A stretch of 64,000 bases of DNA from Vandiemenella viatica (lineage: Eukaryota > Arthropoda > Insecta > Orthoptera > Morabidae): positions 188,196,437 to 188,260,436 of the forward strand of contig JARYHS010009186.1 of assembly GCA_031002005.1 (NCBI GenBank). The letters run 5' to 3'. The position numbers and the translations under genes were made by a program. Below are positions 35,546 through 45,824 of the stretch, piece by piece. The notes beneath the pieces are model-generated. The model made no database searches. It was given only the letters and a program-made list of their open reading frames with translations, and had not been told where the DNA came from. The number at the start of each line of letters is the position of its first letter. Positions within the stretch are counted from its first letter, which is position 1.

Positions 35546-36690
35546 GAAGCCTCTTCTAAGCTTTTTTTTAAATTGTATTTTGGCATCTTAGGCCATATAG
35601 CCAGCCTGATGAGCTTTTCCAGATAATTAGACTCACCACAGGACGGACATGACATTCACAGACACAACACTCAAACACCCATGCCCGCGGCCGGACTCGA
35701 ACCGGCAAACTTCGGCACGCGGAGCTAGCACTCTAGCCCCACGCTACCGAGGCCGGCCACTCTTCTAAGCTAGATGTTACTTCGGGCGTTCCTCAAGGAA
35801 GTGTAATAGGACCACTTCTTTTCTTAATTTTTATAAACAATCTCGGTGACAACGTTAATTTCAGGATGCGATTTTTTGCTGATGATGCACTTATTTATAG
35901 GGAAGTGAGGTGCTCTGACGATTGCTTAGAAATTCAGCGCGATCTGGATGTTATTTCGGAATGGTGCCGTAAATGGCAGCTTACACTTAACTGAAAAAAG
36001 TGCAAGGCAATGCAAATAAGTAATAAAAAGACCCCGTTTGCTCACGAGTACAAAGTTAACAATTCAGTTGCTGACACGCTGGATTCCCTGAAGTATCTAG
36101 GCGTAACAGTACAAAGCAACATGAAATGGGACTTGCACATAACTTCCGTCGTAGGCAAAGCTAATTCTGAACTACGATTTAGGTCGTATTTTGAGAAGTT
36201 GTAATGCTCATACAAAGGAAATAGCGTTCAAAACACTAGTGGGTCCGCATTTGGAATACTGTTGTGGAGTTTGGGATCCGTAACGCAAGGGATTGATTGA
36301 CACATTAGAGAAAGTATAGAGGAGAGCCGTTCGATTCGTGACTGTTAGTTACAGTCCTAATGTAAGTGTCACAGAGCTGATACGTGGGTTGGTCTGGGAT
36401 TGTTTGGCGGACAGACGACGTCGTTTTCGTTTGAATTTGTTGGAGAAATCTTTAATTTACGAGTACAAGGAAATACTTCTTCCGTCAACCTAGTTAGGTC
36501 GCAATGACAGGAGGGATAAGATTCGAGAAATAAGATGCCGTACTGATACATTTATGTATTCTTTCTTTCCTCGTTCTATTCGGGATTGAAATGCACTGAA
36601 TTAGGATTGGTGCTTAGCACTCTCTGCCATCCACAGTATTTGTGAATTCCAGAGTATAGATGTAGATGCAGATGTAGAGCAAAGTTCTTG
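35535..36690 (+). pseudogene. LINE-D reverse transcriptase relic (interrupted by SINE-3)
   Basis: After removal of SINE-3 the frame reads EEASSKLDVTSGVPQGSVIG, PLLFLIFINN and FFADDALIYREV, giving reverse transcriptase motifs B and C with the Asp pair. A TGA at 35992-35994 breaks it. YKVNNSVADTLDSLKYLGV and later LEYCCGVWD, RAVRFVT and FPRSIRD relics follow with stops. It ends in a GATGTA-type repeat tail at 36655-36680. The 5' part (endonuclease and motifs before B) is missing. CR1/Jockey-like by motif; clade uncertain. Confidence 0.85.
35563..35759 (-). mobile_element. SINE-3 with exact 12-bp target duplication
   Basis: Minus-strand element of 197 bases. The head at the right end has A-box-like TAGCGTGGGGCTAGAGTGC and B box GGTTCGAGTCC; the oligo-A tail appears as T-run at 35563-35570. 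Flanked by CTCTTCTAAGCT at 35551-35562 and 35760-35771. It interrupts the LINE-D reading frame just upstream of motif B. Confidence 0.92.
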
Positions 36691-36980
36691 TGTGGAGAGT
36701 AAATTGTAGGCCTGCTGGAGGTTCTTTGGCGGTGCGAAATTTACGCCGAAAATTTGTTGTAGAGTTCGTTTCATGAAATCAAAAACACAGAGCGAGCACA
36801 AGTATATATTTTAATTGTGCGCTGCGCTGGCGCTCCTGGTGGTTTTATGGTGTACTGATACGCTACGTGCATCAAACTAGAGGTTTTTTGCTACAAAATG
36901 ACACAACTACCGATTCTGTAAGTTATATCAACAAATTTCTAATCATTCCAAAGTTGTGAAGTTCTTTTTGACTCACCCTG

Positions 36981-37159
36981 TATATTAGATAATGTCTGAC
37001 AAAGGCTGCATACAAAGAAAAGGTGGACGGATATTTTTAATTTGCCAGAATACTATAGTTAAATTTTCCGCCTGTTCCTGTTGAGCTTTATCGGTATAAC
37101 TAGCGTGTTCATACTGGAAACCCTTAATTAATTCCTGTGAAGCTATCTCTAGAGTTCTA
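36981..37159. other. Spacer right of the mariner element
   Basis: No recognisable feature beyond the TA at 36981-36982. Confidence 0.5.
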
Positions 37160-37740
37160 GGAAAAGTGGATTCTGCAGTGGAGCCACACAGGCCCGGAGG
37201 TGCCGCGCCCGTGACGGGCCCTCAGGAGAAGCCAGTCACGTATCAGATTAAGGAGTGCACCACTTAGACGCCGGGCGCGCGCCGTAGCTAAAACGACATT
37301 CAGAACACAAGCGGCCGGCGTTAGCGTCGGACGGGATGAGTAATTATACGAGAAAATGAGAAAACTTGGCGGGCAGGTAGTGAGCGCCGCGTGACCCGGT
37401 GGGAGGAGGCCGTGCTGGTATTTTAATAAACGTGGTCTGCGAGAAGAGCAGCGGCAGAGGCAGCGGCAGCGTGGCGCGTAAACAAACTTGCGCAATAACT
37501 GTGGCCGGGCGGCCGGCCGTCCTAATTACCTGTCCACTAAACTGGCCCCGAGGCCCAGATGAACGCCCACGCCAAATGAACTCCAGGAGCCGCTCACTTG
37601 CAGGCCCTTTCTCTCCTCAAGTAGCAGTCAAACAGCGGGACTACAAGTAGGCTTGAGGCGCCACCTCACAAGCATAATCTGAAATGATTTCGGCCGCGAC
37701 CGCAGACGGCGACAGCGATTATACTTCACCGCAATGATAA
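37160..37740. promoter_or_regulatory. CpG-rich island
   Basis: Long CpG-rich stretch with GAGTAATTATACG (about 37337) and CCTAATTACCTGTCC (about 37522), TAATTA-type homeodomain sites set in GC-rich DNA. Open frames on both strands (112 codons minus, 83 plus) lack motifs. It resembles a conserved regulatory island more than an exon, but that is inference. Confidence 0.35.
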
Positions 37741-37785
37741 ATAAATTTACGGAATACACTAAAAATACTTGCATCTATAGAAACA

Positions 37786-39195
37786 TGAGTTACCGAGCGT
37801 GGCGGGTGAGCGGTAAAGCTCTGGCCTCGCGTCCGGGAGGACCCTGTTTTTTTATTTTCATTTTATTATTGGCATTTGGGCTTTCACCCATACAGCGACT
37901 TTCAGTTACAGACTAACACCTCTGGTATAACTATTGTAATATCATGCAGTTATCTATATGATTTTGCAGAATAACATCAATAATATACCGATAATAATAT
38001 CCTACAATTACATACAAGTTATTTACAATTAATTTAGATTGTGGCGCCAATATTTTCTACGTATGTGCTGGCACAAAATCTTATAAGTAGCATAATCTTC
38101 AGATGAAAGAGTGAGGTAGTGCAAGTGGGCATCGGAATGTCTTCTTTCATGAGAGCATCTAGGAAGTGATCAATCTCCATCTTGTTCCGTCGGCAGCCTA
38201 ATAGCACATGGTTTATGTCTTCAATTTCTCCGCAAGGACAGTTAGGGGAGTCTATAACGTGTAGTCTATGAAGGTGTTGCTTGAAGCAACCGTGGTTGAA
38301 TTTTAGTCTAGCATTAGAAGTTCTGAGTCTCCGAGAACATTTGTGAACCTCATACCATTGATGGGAGGGTATCTCTGGGTGAATGCGCCATTAGTATTGG
38401 CCTTTGATCAAAAGTAAGCTCTTCCATTCCGTGTTCCACCTTAGTTTTATGTTGTTTTTGATCTGACCAGCTGCGTCTGGAACAGGAATCATTTTATTGT
38501 GTGTTGCACCACTGCGAGTAGCTTGCTTGGCATACCGATCCGCCATCTCGTTTCCGTAAAGATTGCTTTGACCCATTAAAATATCACTGTCTTGTTAGAG
38601 GGTCTTAATTCTTGAACCACTCTCACGATATGATAAACGCGAGGGTCATTGTGCCATTGCCTGTGATGGTTTTTTAGTAGGGACATAGCCGATTTTGAGT
38701 CGGATAAAATTGTGAGATATCTTGGCGTGTTTAAGTGCTTCCAAGATGCCAGTCAACTCTGCAGTCATGATAGAAGCCACCGCTAGTAACTTGAAGACCC
38801 CTTCCGGATTTTCGTATGTAAAAGGCGCAACCGGTTACATTAGAAAATTTGGAGCCATCCGTGTATATTTGTTCCATATGGGCTCGGTTGTGGAGGTACT
38901 GGTACACACTTGCTTTGTAGTTTTCCAAACTTCGGTGTCTATATGTAGCTCCAGTTTTGGGATGGAGTAGCAGTACGGTGAATCAAGGATGAAATTTTAT
39001 TACTCTGGTCGAATCCTCGTCCTGCTATCCAGATTTGGGTCTTCTATGACTTCCCAAGTTCACTCCAGCTGAATTCCGGTATGGTTCCATCAAAAGGCCA
39101 TGGACAAATTCCTTTTAGTTCCTGGCTACCAGTCATTTCCCACCTCTAAACACCCAAACGTCGACGATTCATAAAGCCAGAAGCCGCAGCAGAAA
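37786..39195 (+). mobile_element. SINE-1 copy split by a LINE-E insertion
   Basis: Head at 37786-37846 (GAGCGTGGCGGGTGAGCGGT...GGGAGGACCCTG) and the remaining B box, body and tail at about 39002-39195 (TGGTCGAATCCTCGTCC, CCATCAAAAGGCCATGGACA, AAACGTCGACGATTCATAAA). The joint falls between the head and the B box. ACCCTG (37841-37846) and ACTCTG (39002-39007) may be the eroded target duplication. Confidence 0.8.
37847..38995 (-). pseudogene. LINE-E, RNase H end of an I-like non-LTR element
   Basis: On the minus strand: QIYTDGSKFSNVTGCAFYI (RNase H first catalytic Asp in YTDGSK), then a stop-bearing stretch, GQSNLYGNEMADRYAKQA (the late RNase H block, normally G-N-E-x-AD), and CPCGEIEDINHVLLGC, a C-x-C...H...C motif that follows RNase H in I/R1-group LINEs. 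The T-run at 37847-37853 is the complement of the 3' tail. Stops and frame changes show it is inactive; reverse transcriptase is lost by 5' truncation. Confidence 0.8.
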
Positions 39196-39735
39196 CATGA
39201 CCTTCAAATTACTCCATGTTTTGTAACTTTCAACAGCATTTCCTGCTATCTTAGAGGTCACCAGCTACCAAGATCTCCATTGCTTGTTTAACAGTTCGTG
39301 CGAACTGTGGAAAAAAATATGTAAGTTCTTCTTGTTTTACGACGTGGTAACAGAGTTTCAAGATCGCTCGCATTTTACCTCTGTCATGCCTGGGCTTACA
39401 GTTTAACGCGGATTCCGAACCACATATTCACAATCACAAAGATGTGGAGATACGTTGCACAAGGGGGTGGAGGGGGGGAAGGGGTCAGCACCAATACTGC
39501 ACGTCAAACCACCCGGCATCGTCGAAGCTGAGAAGAACATTCTGCTGGCAGTTACAGAGACCATTAAATTTCACTTGAAATCTTTCATTTTGACCAAAGT
39601 TTTTGTAATGAAAATATTTGGGATACTTTCAATATTTTATTTTTTTAGTCAATAACCCTATTCCGTCTTATGACTAATACGCTAAATAAATAAATAAAAC
39701 AAACATATGTCTTACCACAGGTGAACGTCAGTTTA
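39196..39735. other. Unassigned DNA with a SINE-2 scrap
   Basis: Includes CTTACAGTTTAACGCGGATTCCGAAC at 39396-39420, an antisense SINE-2 body fragment (about 39375-39440), and a G-rich tract at 39463-39485. Confidence 0.5.
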
Positions 39736-39860
39736 CCGGTAACATTCACAGAAGGCAAATTTAGGTGATTACAAGAAAGAGGAAAAATGTGTGTGAAGGG
39801 AAATTGTTTCTGGGACTTGCTCTCCGTCGCAATTAAATAAATTAAATTAAATTTAATTGA
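39736..39860 (+). mobile_element. LINE-A 3'-end fragment, plus strand
   Basis: Only the last ~120 bases of LINE-A: GGGAAATTG, CTTGCTCTCCGTCGCAATTAAAT and the AATTA-type tail to 39860. Extreme 5' truncation. Confirms the LINE-A terminus seen at 9645 and 47372. Confidence 0.75.
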
Positions 39861-40167
39861 AACTATTGGCATGCTGGGAATTTGATTTTGGAGTCTAATG
39901 ATACGTGATTGATTTATTTTTCTTGTCTGCATTCATTAAGTGATCCGACATTTGCTCCGGTCATGAAGGGATGTTAAGTTTCAGAGGGTGGTTATAGTAT
40001 AGAGATTCCTAGGACAATGATCACATCTGCACTATTACTAGTTAACTATTCCAAGAAAAGATGCCTGATGTCAGTTCCTATTCTTCGTCTAATATTTTAT
40101 GCAATTTGAACTTTCACAAAACATTAAAATCAGATGTAGGTACCTTATCATGGTAAGCAATATCAAC
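39861..40167. other. Unassigned DNA
   Basis: No recognisable feature. Confidence 0.5.
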
Positions 40168-40387
40168 CTCAACTACCGTTTTAATTAGTTAGTTTGTTGG
40201 CTGATTGCCCCTGTGGCCTTCTACAGACTCCACCACTACCAACTTTTTCTGAGATTCCAAACCTAAAATTACATATATCATCTCATAAATGTTACTTTTT
40301 TGCCGATAGTGATATTTTGAGAAAATTATTGCAGAAAGCGAATCGGATAAAACAGCAACATTACGGACCTGCAGGGTATTTAAGAGC
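40168..40387 (-). pseudogene. RNase H fragment of an I-like LINE
   Basis: The minus strand reads VAVLSDSLSAI, EMIYVILGLESQ and VVVESVEGHRGNQPTN. LSDSLSAI carries the RNase H Asp of motif 3, and the (W)VxGHRGN block the His of the next motif. Only about 75 codons of the domain remain, abutting a SINE-1 head. Confidence 0.6.
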
Positions 40388-40525
40388 TCCAACCGAGAGT
40401 GGTGGGTGAGCAATAACGTTATGGCCTCCCAATCCGAAGCGCGCTGGTTCGAATCCTAGTCTGGCCATCCAGATATCGGTTTTACATGGTTTCCCCAAAT
40501 CTCTCCAGGTGAATGTTCCTTCACA
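40388..40525 (+). mobile_element. SINE-1 5' half, plus strand
   Basis: ACCGAGAGTGGTGGGTGAGCAA with A box, CTGGTTCGAATCCTAGTCTGG with B box, and TACATGGTTTCCCCAAATCT of the body; similarity ends after CCAGGTGAATG. The 3' half is replaced by the repeat starting at 40529. Confidence 0.85.
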
Positions 40526-40528
40526 AGT

Positions 40529-41235
40529 ATCAATATTTCTATAATGCTTTTTTGTGTCACGAGTTATTTATCTCCTTCGATATCTAACCTATATTGATAA
40601 ATGAGGTATCGTTTTAAAGATTAACGCCTTCGTAATTTGACACTTAAAGGAAAAAATTATCATTATTTCTACTAAGTATTTTTTTGTCAGGAGCTATTTA
40701 TCTCACTTGATATCTAATCGAAATAGAGAATTGAGCTATTATTCTAGAGATTAAGGTTTGCACTTTAGTCAAATCATATTATCAGAAAGGATATTTTCGG
40801 AATTGGACCCTTAGAGGGCAAAAGTATCAATATTTCTACAACACGTTTTTATATCACGAGCCATTTATTTCTCTTAATATGTAACAGATTTAGGTAAATG
40901 AAGTATCATTTTAAAGAGTGGGGTCTATGCTTTGGTCACAACATTTCTTAGGAACGAAGTTTTTCGGAATTTGTCCCTTAAAGAGCAGAAATAGTAACTG
41001 TGAAAGTCGCGCGTATAAGACAATTCAGAGCCAAGCCACTAGATAGCAGTAGCATATGTCACAGAGATATTAATAAATTGCTTCACTTGCGTCGACTTTG
41101 GTTACGTACCTATTACACTAAACAAATAAACAATTGAAACAAATGAGACGGTTCTTCTTTCATCCTATTACAGACCCCCAACCCTACTATTCATTGTATT
41201 CGCGAAATTTTCGCATTGGTCTAGTACATGATTAA
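40529..41235 (+). repeat. Unclassified dispersed repeat with three internal tandem units
   Basis: Units start at about 40529, 40657 and 40825 with TATCA(A/T)TATTTCTA, then CA(C/G)GAGC(T/C)ATTTAT, and later TATC(A/G)TTTTAAAG. Downstream (41040-41235) comes CATATGTCACAGAGATATTA, then GGTTCTTCTTTCATCCTATT. The same blocks in the same order occur at 57.3-57.8 kb, so this is a dispersed family. No coding region or terminal repeats identified. Confidence 0.75.
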
Positions 41236-41341
41236 TGTAGTTAATGTGCTTATAACGTATATTTCAATTAAGAATGTGTCAGCTTTCTGACGTATGGGAG
41301 ACGAAAAGGTAGAAACCTAACTGAAGTAGTTAGATCATCAA
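41236..41341. other. Spacer
   Basis: No recognisable feature. Confidence 0.5.
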
Positions 41342-41492
41342 TGTGACTGCCAGCTTTCGTCAGCCTGTAGACACCGGACACCTGATGAAGACAGCCGAGC
41401 TGGTTGTCGAAACGTTGTGTTTCGAAAACACCATCCGGCTGCACACCCGTGAAGACTACATTGCTTCAGTACGCCGGGAAAGTCTCCACGCA
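41342..41492 (+). mobile_element. Solo PLE terminal unit
   Basis: Aligns with one arm of the palindrome at 18.3-18.6 kb from GTGACTGCCAGC to the end TACGCCGGGAAAGTCTCCAC. Contains CTGATGA (41382-41388), a 7-bp stem GACAGCC/GGTTGTC (41390-41396 and 41402-41408, loop GAGCT) and GAAAC (41409-41413), a hammerhead-like core. No clear target duplication. Confidence 0.75.
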
Positions 41493-43234
41493 CACATAGT
41501 TTTATCATATTATATAACGTGGAGATTATGAAAATGTAATTAGTCTCTCTTATTTACGCTGAGAAGACAGAACAATTTCCTGTGACTTATACCTTAAACG
41601 GAAGTATTTTGAAGGATCTACGTTTCTGCGTCATACCGACAGTGTCAATTTATAACATTCGTAACTGAAAATGTACTGCAGTATTTTGTAAAACATTTCC
41701 AGGAATATCATTTTAATAATGTCAATGGCTGATGAAAAAAGAATCCCATTTGTTACCATTGGCATGACAAAAACATTGGCATTTCAATTGAAAAGTTTTA
41801 TTCTTTCCGTAGATGGCATTGAGCTTTATGTGTTCTATTTACTCAAACGTAAAAATTAAAACAGTTTCATTTTGTTTTTAATTCTCTGTTTGCGACTGTC
41901 GTCCGTCCAGTTGCGGCTTCGTTTCGGACATAAAGGCTAAGTGGATGGTGACATGGGGCACTACAATCGCCTGCCTTGTTGGAACAGAGGCAGTGCCATC
42001 GTGGAAAACAATGCGACGTACATGACGTCACAAAGGGTGGCCCACCGGCTACCAAATTACCGACAACACAACCTCCCCTCTCTCCTGCCCGCAGGGCATC
42101 TACTGGTAATGACAGCAATGTCCCCCCCTCCTCCCCCACGTCCTACCAAGCAGCGCTCTATCTTCGTGCCCTCCTAAACTTATGCAGTACAGTCGATTGT
42201 CGTAAAATATGTATAGGCAGGACATTTGGAAGAGAAGAAGCAAATAAGGTGCCCCTGCCATTGGCAGCAATTTCCACACTGAAGTTTTTATAGCTACCGA
42301 CAAAATCACCATCGTTATTGGCCCCCCCCTACATTTCTTTGTTACTGTGTACAACGAGGTTGTATAACTACGTGCGTTAAAGGAGAAAGAAAAAAATCAT
42401 TATCGGTTGCTCTACTAGACGTTATTTCGATAGTCTTTGGCTGTATTCGGATATCGTTTACGATACCAAAAGTTGTCGATTTCTAAGTGTAGGTTTAAAT
42501 AGGTTGAAACACCCAGAAGAGACAGTAAATAATAAGTTTTTTAACAGCCGGTAAGAACGTAAACTTAACTCCACAGTGCATGTTGTCATAAATTTCAATA
42601 CGTTTATTCTTACGTGTCACAGGTTTTTGCAGTTCCTTTTCATATTTCTATTTAAAAGATGGAAGAGCTGTAATACACAGTTATACACCAGAAATTTTTT
42701 CCTGGAATATTTATTTGTTAAAAGGTTTGTGCTTCAGCTTATAAAACAGTTTTATTTGAATTTTAACTCAATGAAGGATTATTTCGTTTCTTGAAGAATA
42801 ATATCGAATATTGTTTTCAGAGGTATGCTTGTGATCATAGATGAACGTGGTACCATTTCTAATGGATTTCTTTTCTAAAACCATTTTTAAGATGCGTTTG
42901 CAGAAATAGGACGAATTGTTATGGTTTTAAATACGATTTTATAATTCGGAAATAAATTGCCCAAACCTGTATACACTACTTCTCATCAGAAGAGACTTTC
43001 TGCAATGAACAGATATCACTCCCGAATAACGTTAAATACTTCACTGATGAACTGCTAATTAACATGATTTATATTTTCTTATACATTCTATTTAATAGTT
43101 CGCTGCTATATTATATTATTCATCGAAAATAATATTCTAGCCGTTCTATTTTGACGCTTTTTTCCACATTCTAAGGCGCATTTTTGTTATGTAAATGATA
43201 ATGTTTTACTGATTTTCATAAAAGCTTGGGCGAC

Positions 43235-43272
<38 letters not shown>

Positions 43273-45004
43273 CAAATATCTATGTATTATACGAATTATT
43301 TATAAAATAGGCAAGATATCATGTGTGACGTGCTGATTCCAATAGTTAATATTCAGCTTATCTTGGTGGAATGAATATAAAACATTTATTGAGTTGTGCA
43401 GGCTTGGGAAGAATCGTGGCCATTCTGAGAGCCAGTAGGTAACGGTTACCTGCCAGTGACAAGGTATCGCCAGGTAACAAAGGGTGAATGGTTTTGCTCG
43501 AGACCGACACGTGCGGTAACCTGGAGGCAGCGGTCAACGCTCCCAACAGGGGAGAATCCGCGTCACCCGAAACATAGCGTCATCCCACGAACTTTGTCGA
43601 GTCTTTCCGAACGGCATGGTCCTCAGGGATAGTGTCGGGGACGAATAAAAATGCCCACTATATCATGCGACATCGGGTGGTAAACCTACGACCCAATCCC
43701 AGTAAGCACATAACTTAAATTTTGGTAATTTTTCTGTTAAACGTGTATCCTCGAGACGGTAAAGACGGAGCCAGAACTGACGCGCGTGATGTCAGACGCT
43801 GCAAATTGATTGTGTTGCGGACTGGCTTATCTTGATGACTTCTACTGAGGTGCGACTCCTGGCGGAAGTCTGACGCTGCCAACTGGAGTTCTGATCTGAA
43901 TGCTAGAGCGTGATTACAGCTGCCTTATGACTCACGGGTCTCACGTTTCGTAGATCCATCTCCGAACATCGCAGACTTCAGACGCAGAACCAAGCCATCT
44001 GTTGGTGCATTCCGTGAAACTGACACGAACCCTTCAGCTTCTTTGAGAAGAGAGATCTATGTTTTAACTTTGTAGATGAAAACCCCGCTAAGTTAGCGCA
44101 TAAATTGCCGGAACTACTTGAGTTATTTTCGAATGGCATATTGTCCATTCTTGGCACCCTTGTTTATTTCATTATGATAACTATGTCCGAGGCCATCATA
44201 ACATTGCTTCTAAGTGTCATTCTTTCGTATATATTAGTTTTGAGCTTGATTGCACAGTAAATTATAATTGCTTGTTTGATCATGACGGCTAAATGTACCT
44301 CTGAGCGTTGCTTTGTAATTTTGCCTTCTTGTATTAACATTAACGATAAATTCGCTCAGATTTGTAATTGCCAGTGAAACTAAATAAACGTCATATTGTA
44401 GCAGTTTTCCTGGACTCCCAACATCATCGAGATTCTTGCTGAATTTAGATTTGCTCGTTGTATAGGCAATTATTGGAATATATTATACAATGTTGGGATT
44501 ATTTACGATATATTTCTGTAAAGTTTAGTGATGACAATATTTGTGTATATGAAATACATGCTTTGGTGTTATAGGTATGTTTCAACTAAACCTCCAAAAG
44601 AACATACGAAAAGAAAATTAGAATTATTCTTTATCACTGAAGCGGAATTGGGTTTATTACTACGTGCAGAGCAGTGAAGAAAAGTCTTCATAATGCGAAG
44701 ATATAAAATGTCTTACGAAATATTTCACGAAATAAATTTTTTTTTGTTCGTTTACTCGAAAAACTTTTTCTTAATGCCTGTGAATGTCCGACAAAACAAA
44801 AGATTGTGAGTATAGAGAAATAAGGAAGCTAACAGACGTGAATATTTCTTTGTTTCTCTCGATACACGAAATATCGATACATTCGATTCCACGCATCTCC
44901 AAATTAATTACGGATTGTAAGTACTAAATGCTGAAGGAACAATTGAGTAGGCCTATATATATTTGTCTATGTTCGCGATAGTGCCTTAAGTTATCTTGAA
45001 TGCT
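41493..45004. other. Unassigned DNA, about 3.5 kb
   Basis: No coding or mobile feature recognised. 41930-42180 is moderately GC-rich with overlapping open frames on both strands and no motif. A (CA)n(TA)n microsatellite lies at 43236-43272. 43420-44020 is GC-richer and contains the short inverted repeat AGGTAACGGTTACCT. Confidence 0.5.
43236..43272. repeat. (CA)n(TA)n microsatellite
   Basis: CACACACACA run passing directly into a TATATA run. Confidence 0.95.
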
Positions 45005-45130
45005 AAGTCACCGAGCTTGGTGGATGAGCAGCAGCGTTCCTGACATCCACGATCGAATATCGGTCGAGCCATTCTTATGTCGATTTCATATAATTTTAAC
45101 AGTTAACCCGTGCGACTGCCACATTGATTT
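45005..45130 (+). mobile_element. SINE-1 head, degenerate, plus strand
   Basis: CACCGAGCTTGGTGGATGAGC is the A-box half; the B box is decayed (TCGGTCGAGCC). The body is scarcely readable. Confidence 0.5.
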
Positions 45131-45517
45131 TCATTCATGAAGACCATGCATGATTTGCTTCCATTTTTTTGCGTACACTTCTTAGCATGGCTTAAATGAT
45201 CTCTTTTTCCATGAGCAGTAAAGCTCGAGAGAAAAAAAACGGAAAAATGGATGTGTAGCGTATTGAACAGTGAAGGTTTGAAATTCTATTTTCTCATTTT
45301 CATTCTTGCTTAATTTTCTAATTGTGTTAGTGGAACAGAACGATGTGTGTTAAGGAAGTGATATAGAATAAGTCATGTTATGCTTCATACTTTCCGTTCA
45401 TCCTTCTTTAAAATGTAGTCGTTAATTTATGGAAATATTCCATGTATAAGTATTCTCATTAAAAGACGGGCTGGATCTAAAGGGTTCGTACCTAATGGGG
45501 AAGTGCTGTTCGCTTTA
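45131..45517. other. Unassigned DNA
   Basis: No recognisable feature up to the TTA (45515-45517) that flanks the Harbinger element. Confidence 0.5.
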
Positions 45518-45824
45518 GGGCCTTATTACACTAGGCGACTTGGCGGCGCAACCAGCCGGGCAACTGGTGGCTCTGCTCGTCGCTGGGCATAGAGTGTTAT
45601 GGAGCTTATTACACTAGGGCAGCCAGTGGCGCCGCCAGAAACTGGCGGCCGGCTGGTTGCCGGGCCCGGCCACCAGACCGGCAACCACTGGTGGCCGAGA
45701 GTCATGGCGGGGCATTGTATCTTACGTAGCTTATTACACTAGGCCGCCAAGCGGCGCCGCCAGACTCGCCACCACGCGTTCAGTCTACTGTTCATATACT
45801 CCTTCCTACTTTACAATTTTAAAA

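Larger units (their letters stand above)
34890..36980 (-). mobile_element. Tc1/mariner-superfamily element, internally deleted, with nested insertions
   Basis: Terminal inverted repeats of about 75 bases: CATGGTGAGTCAAAAGAGAC at the left and the complement of CAGGGTGAGTCAAAAAGAAC at the right, both running into ACTTACAGAATCGGTAG. TA dinucleotides flank both ends (34888-34889 and 36981-36982). It carries a broken transposase on the minus strand, and a LINE-D insertion (about 35535-36690) which itself contains SINE-3. Confidence 0.9.
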
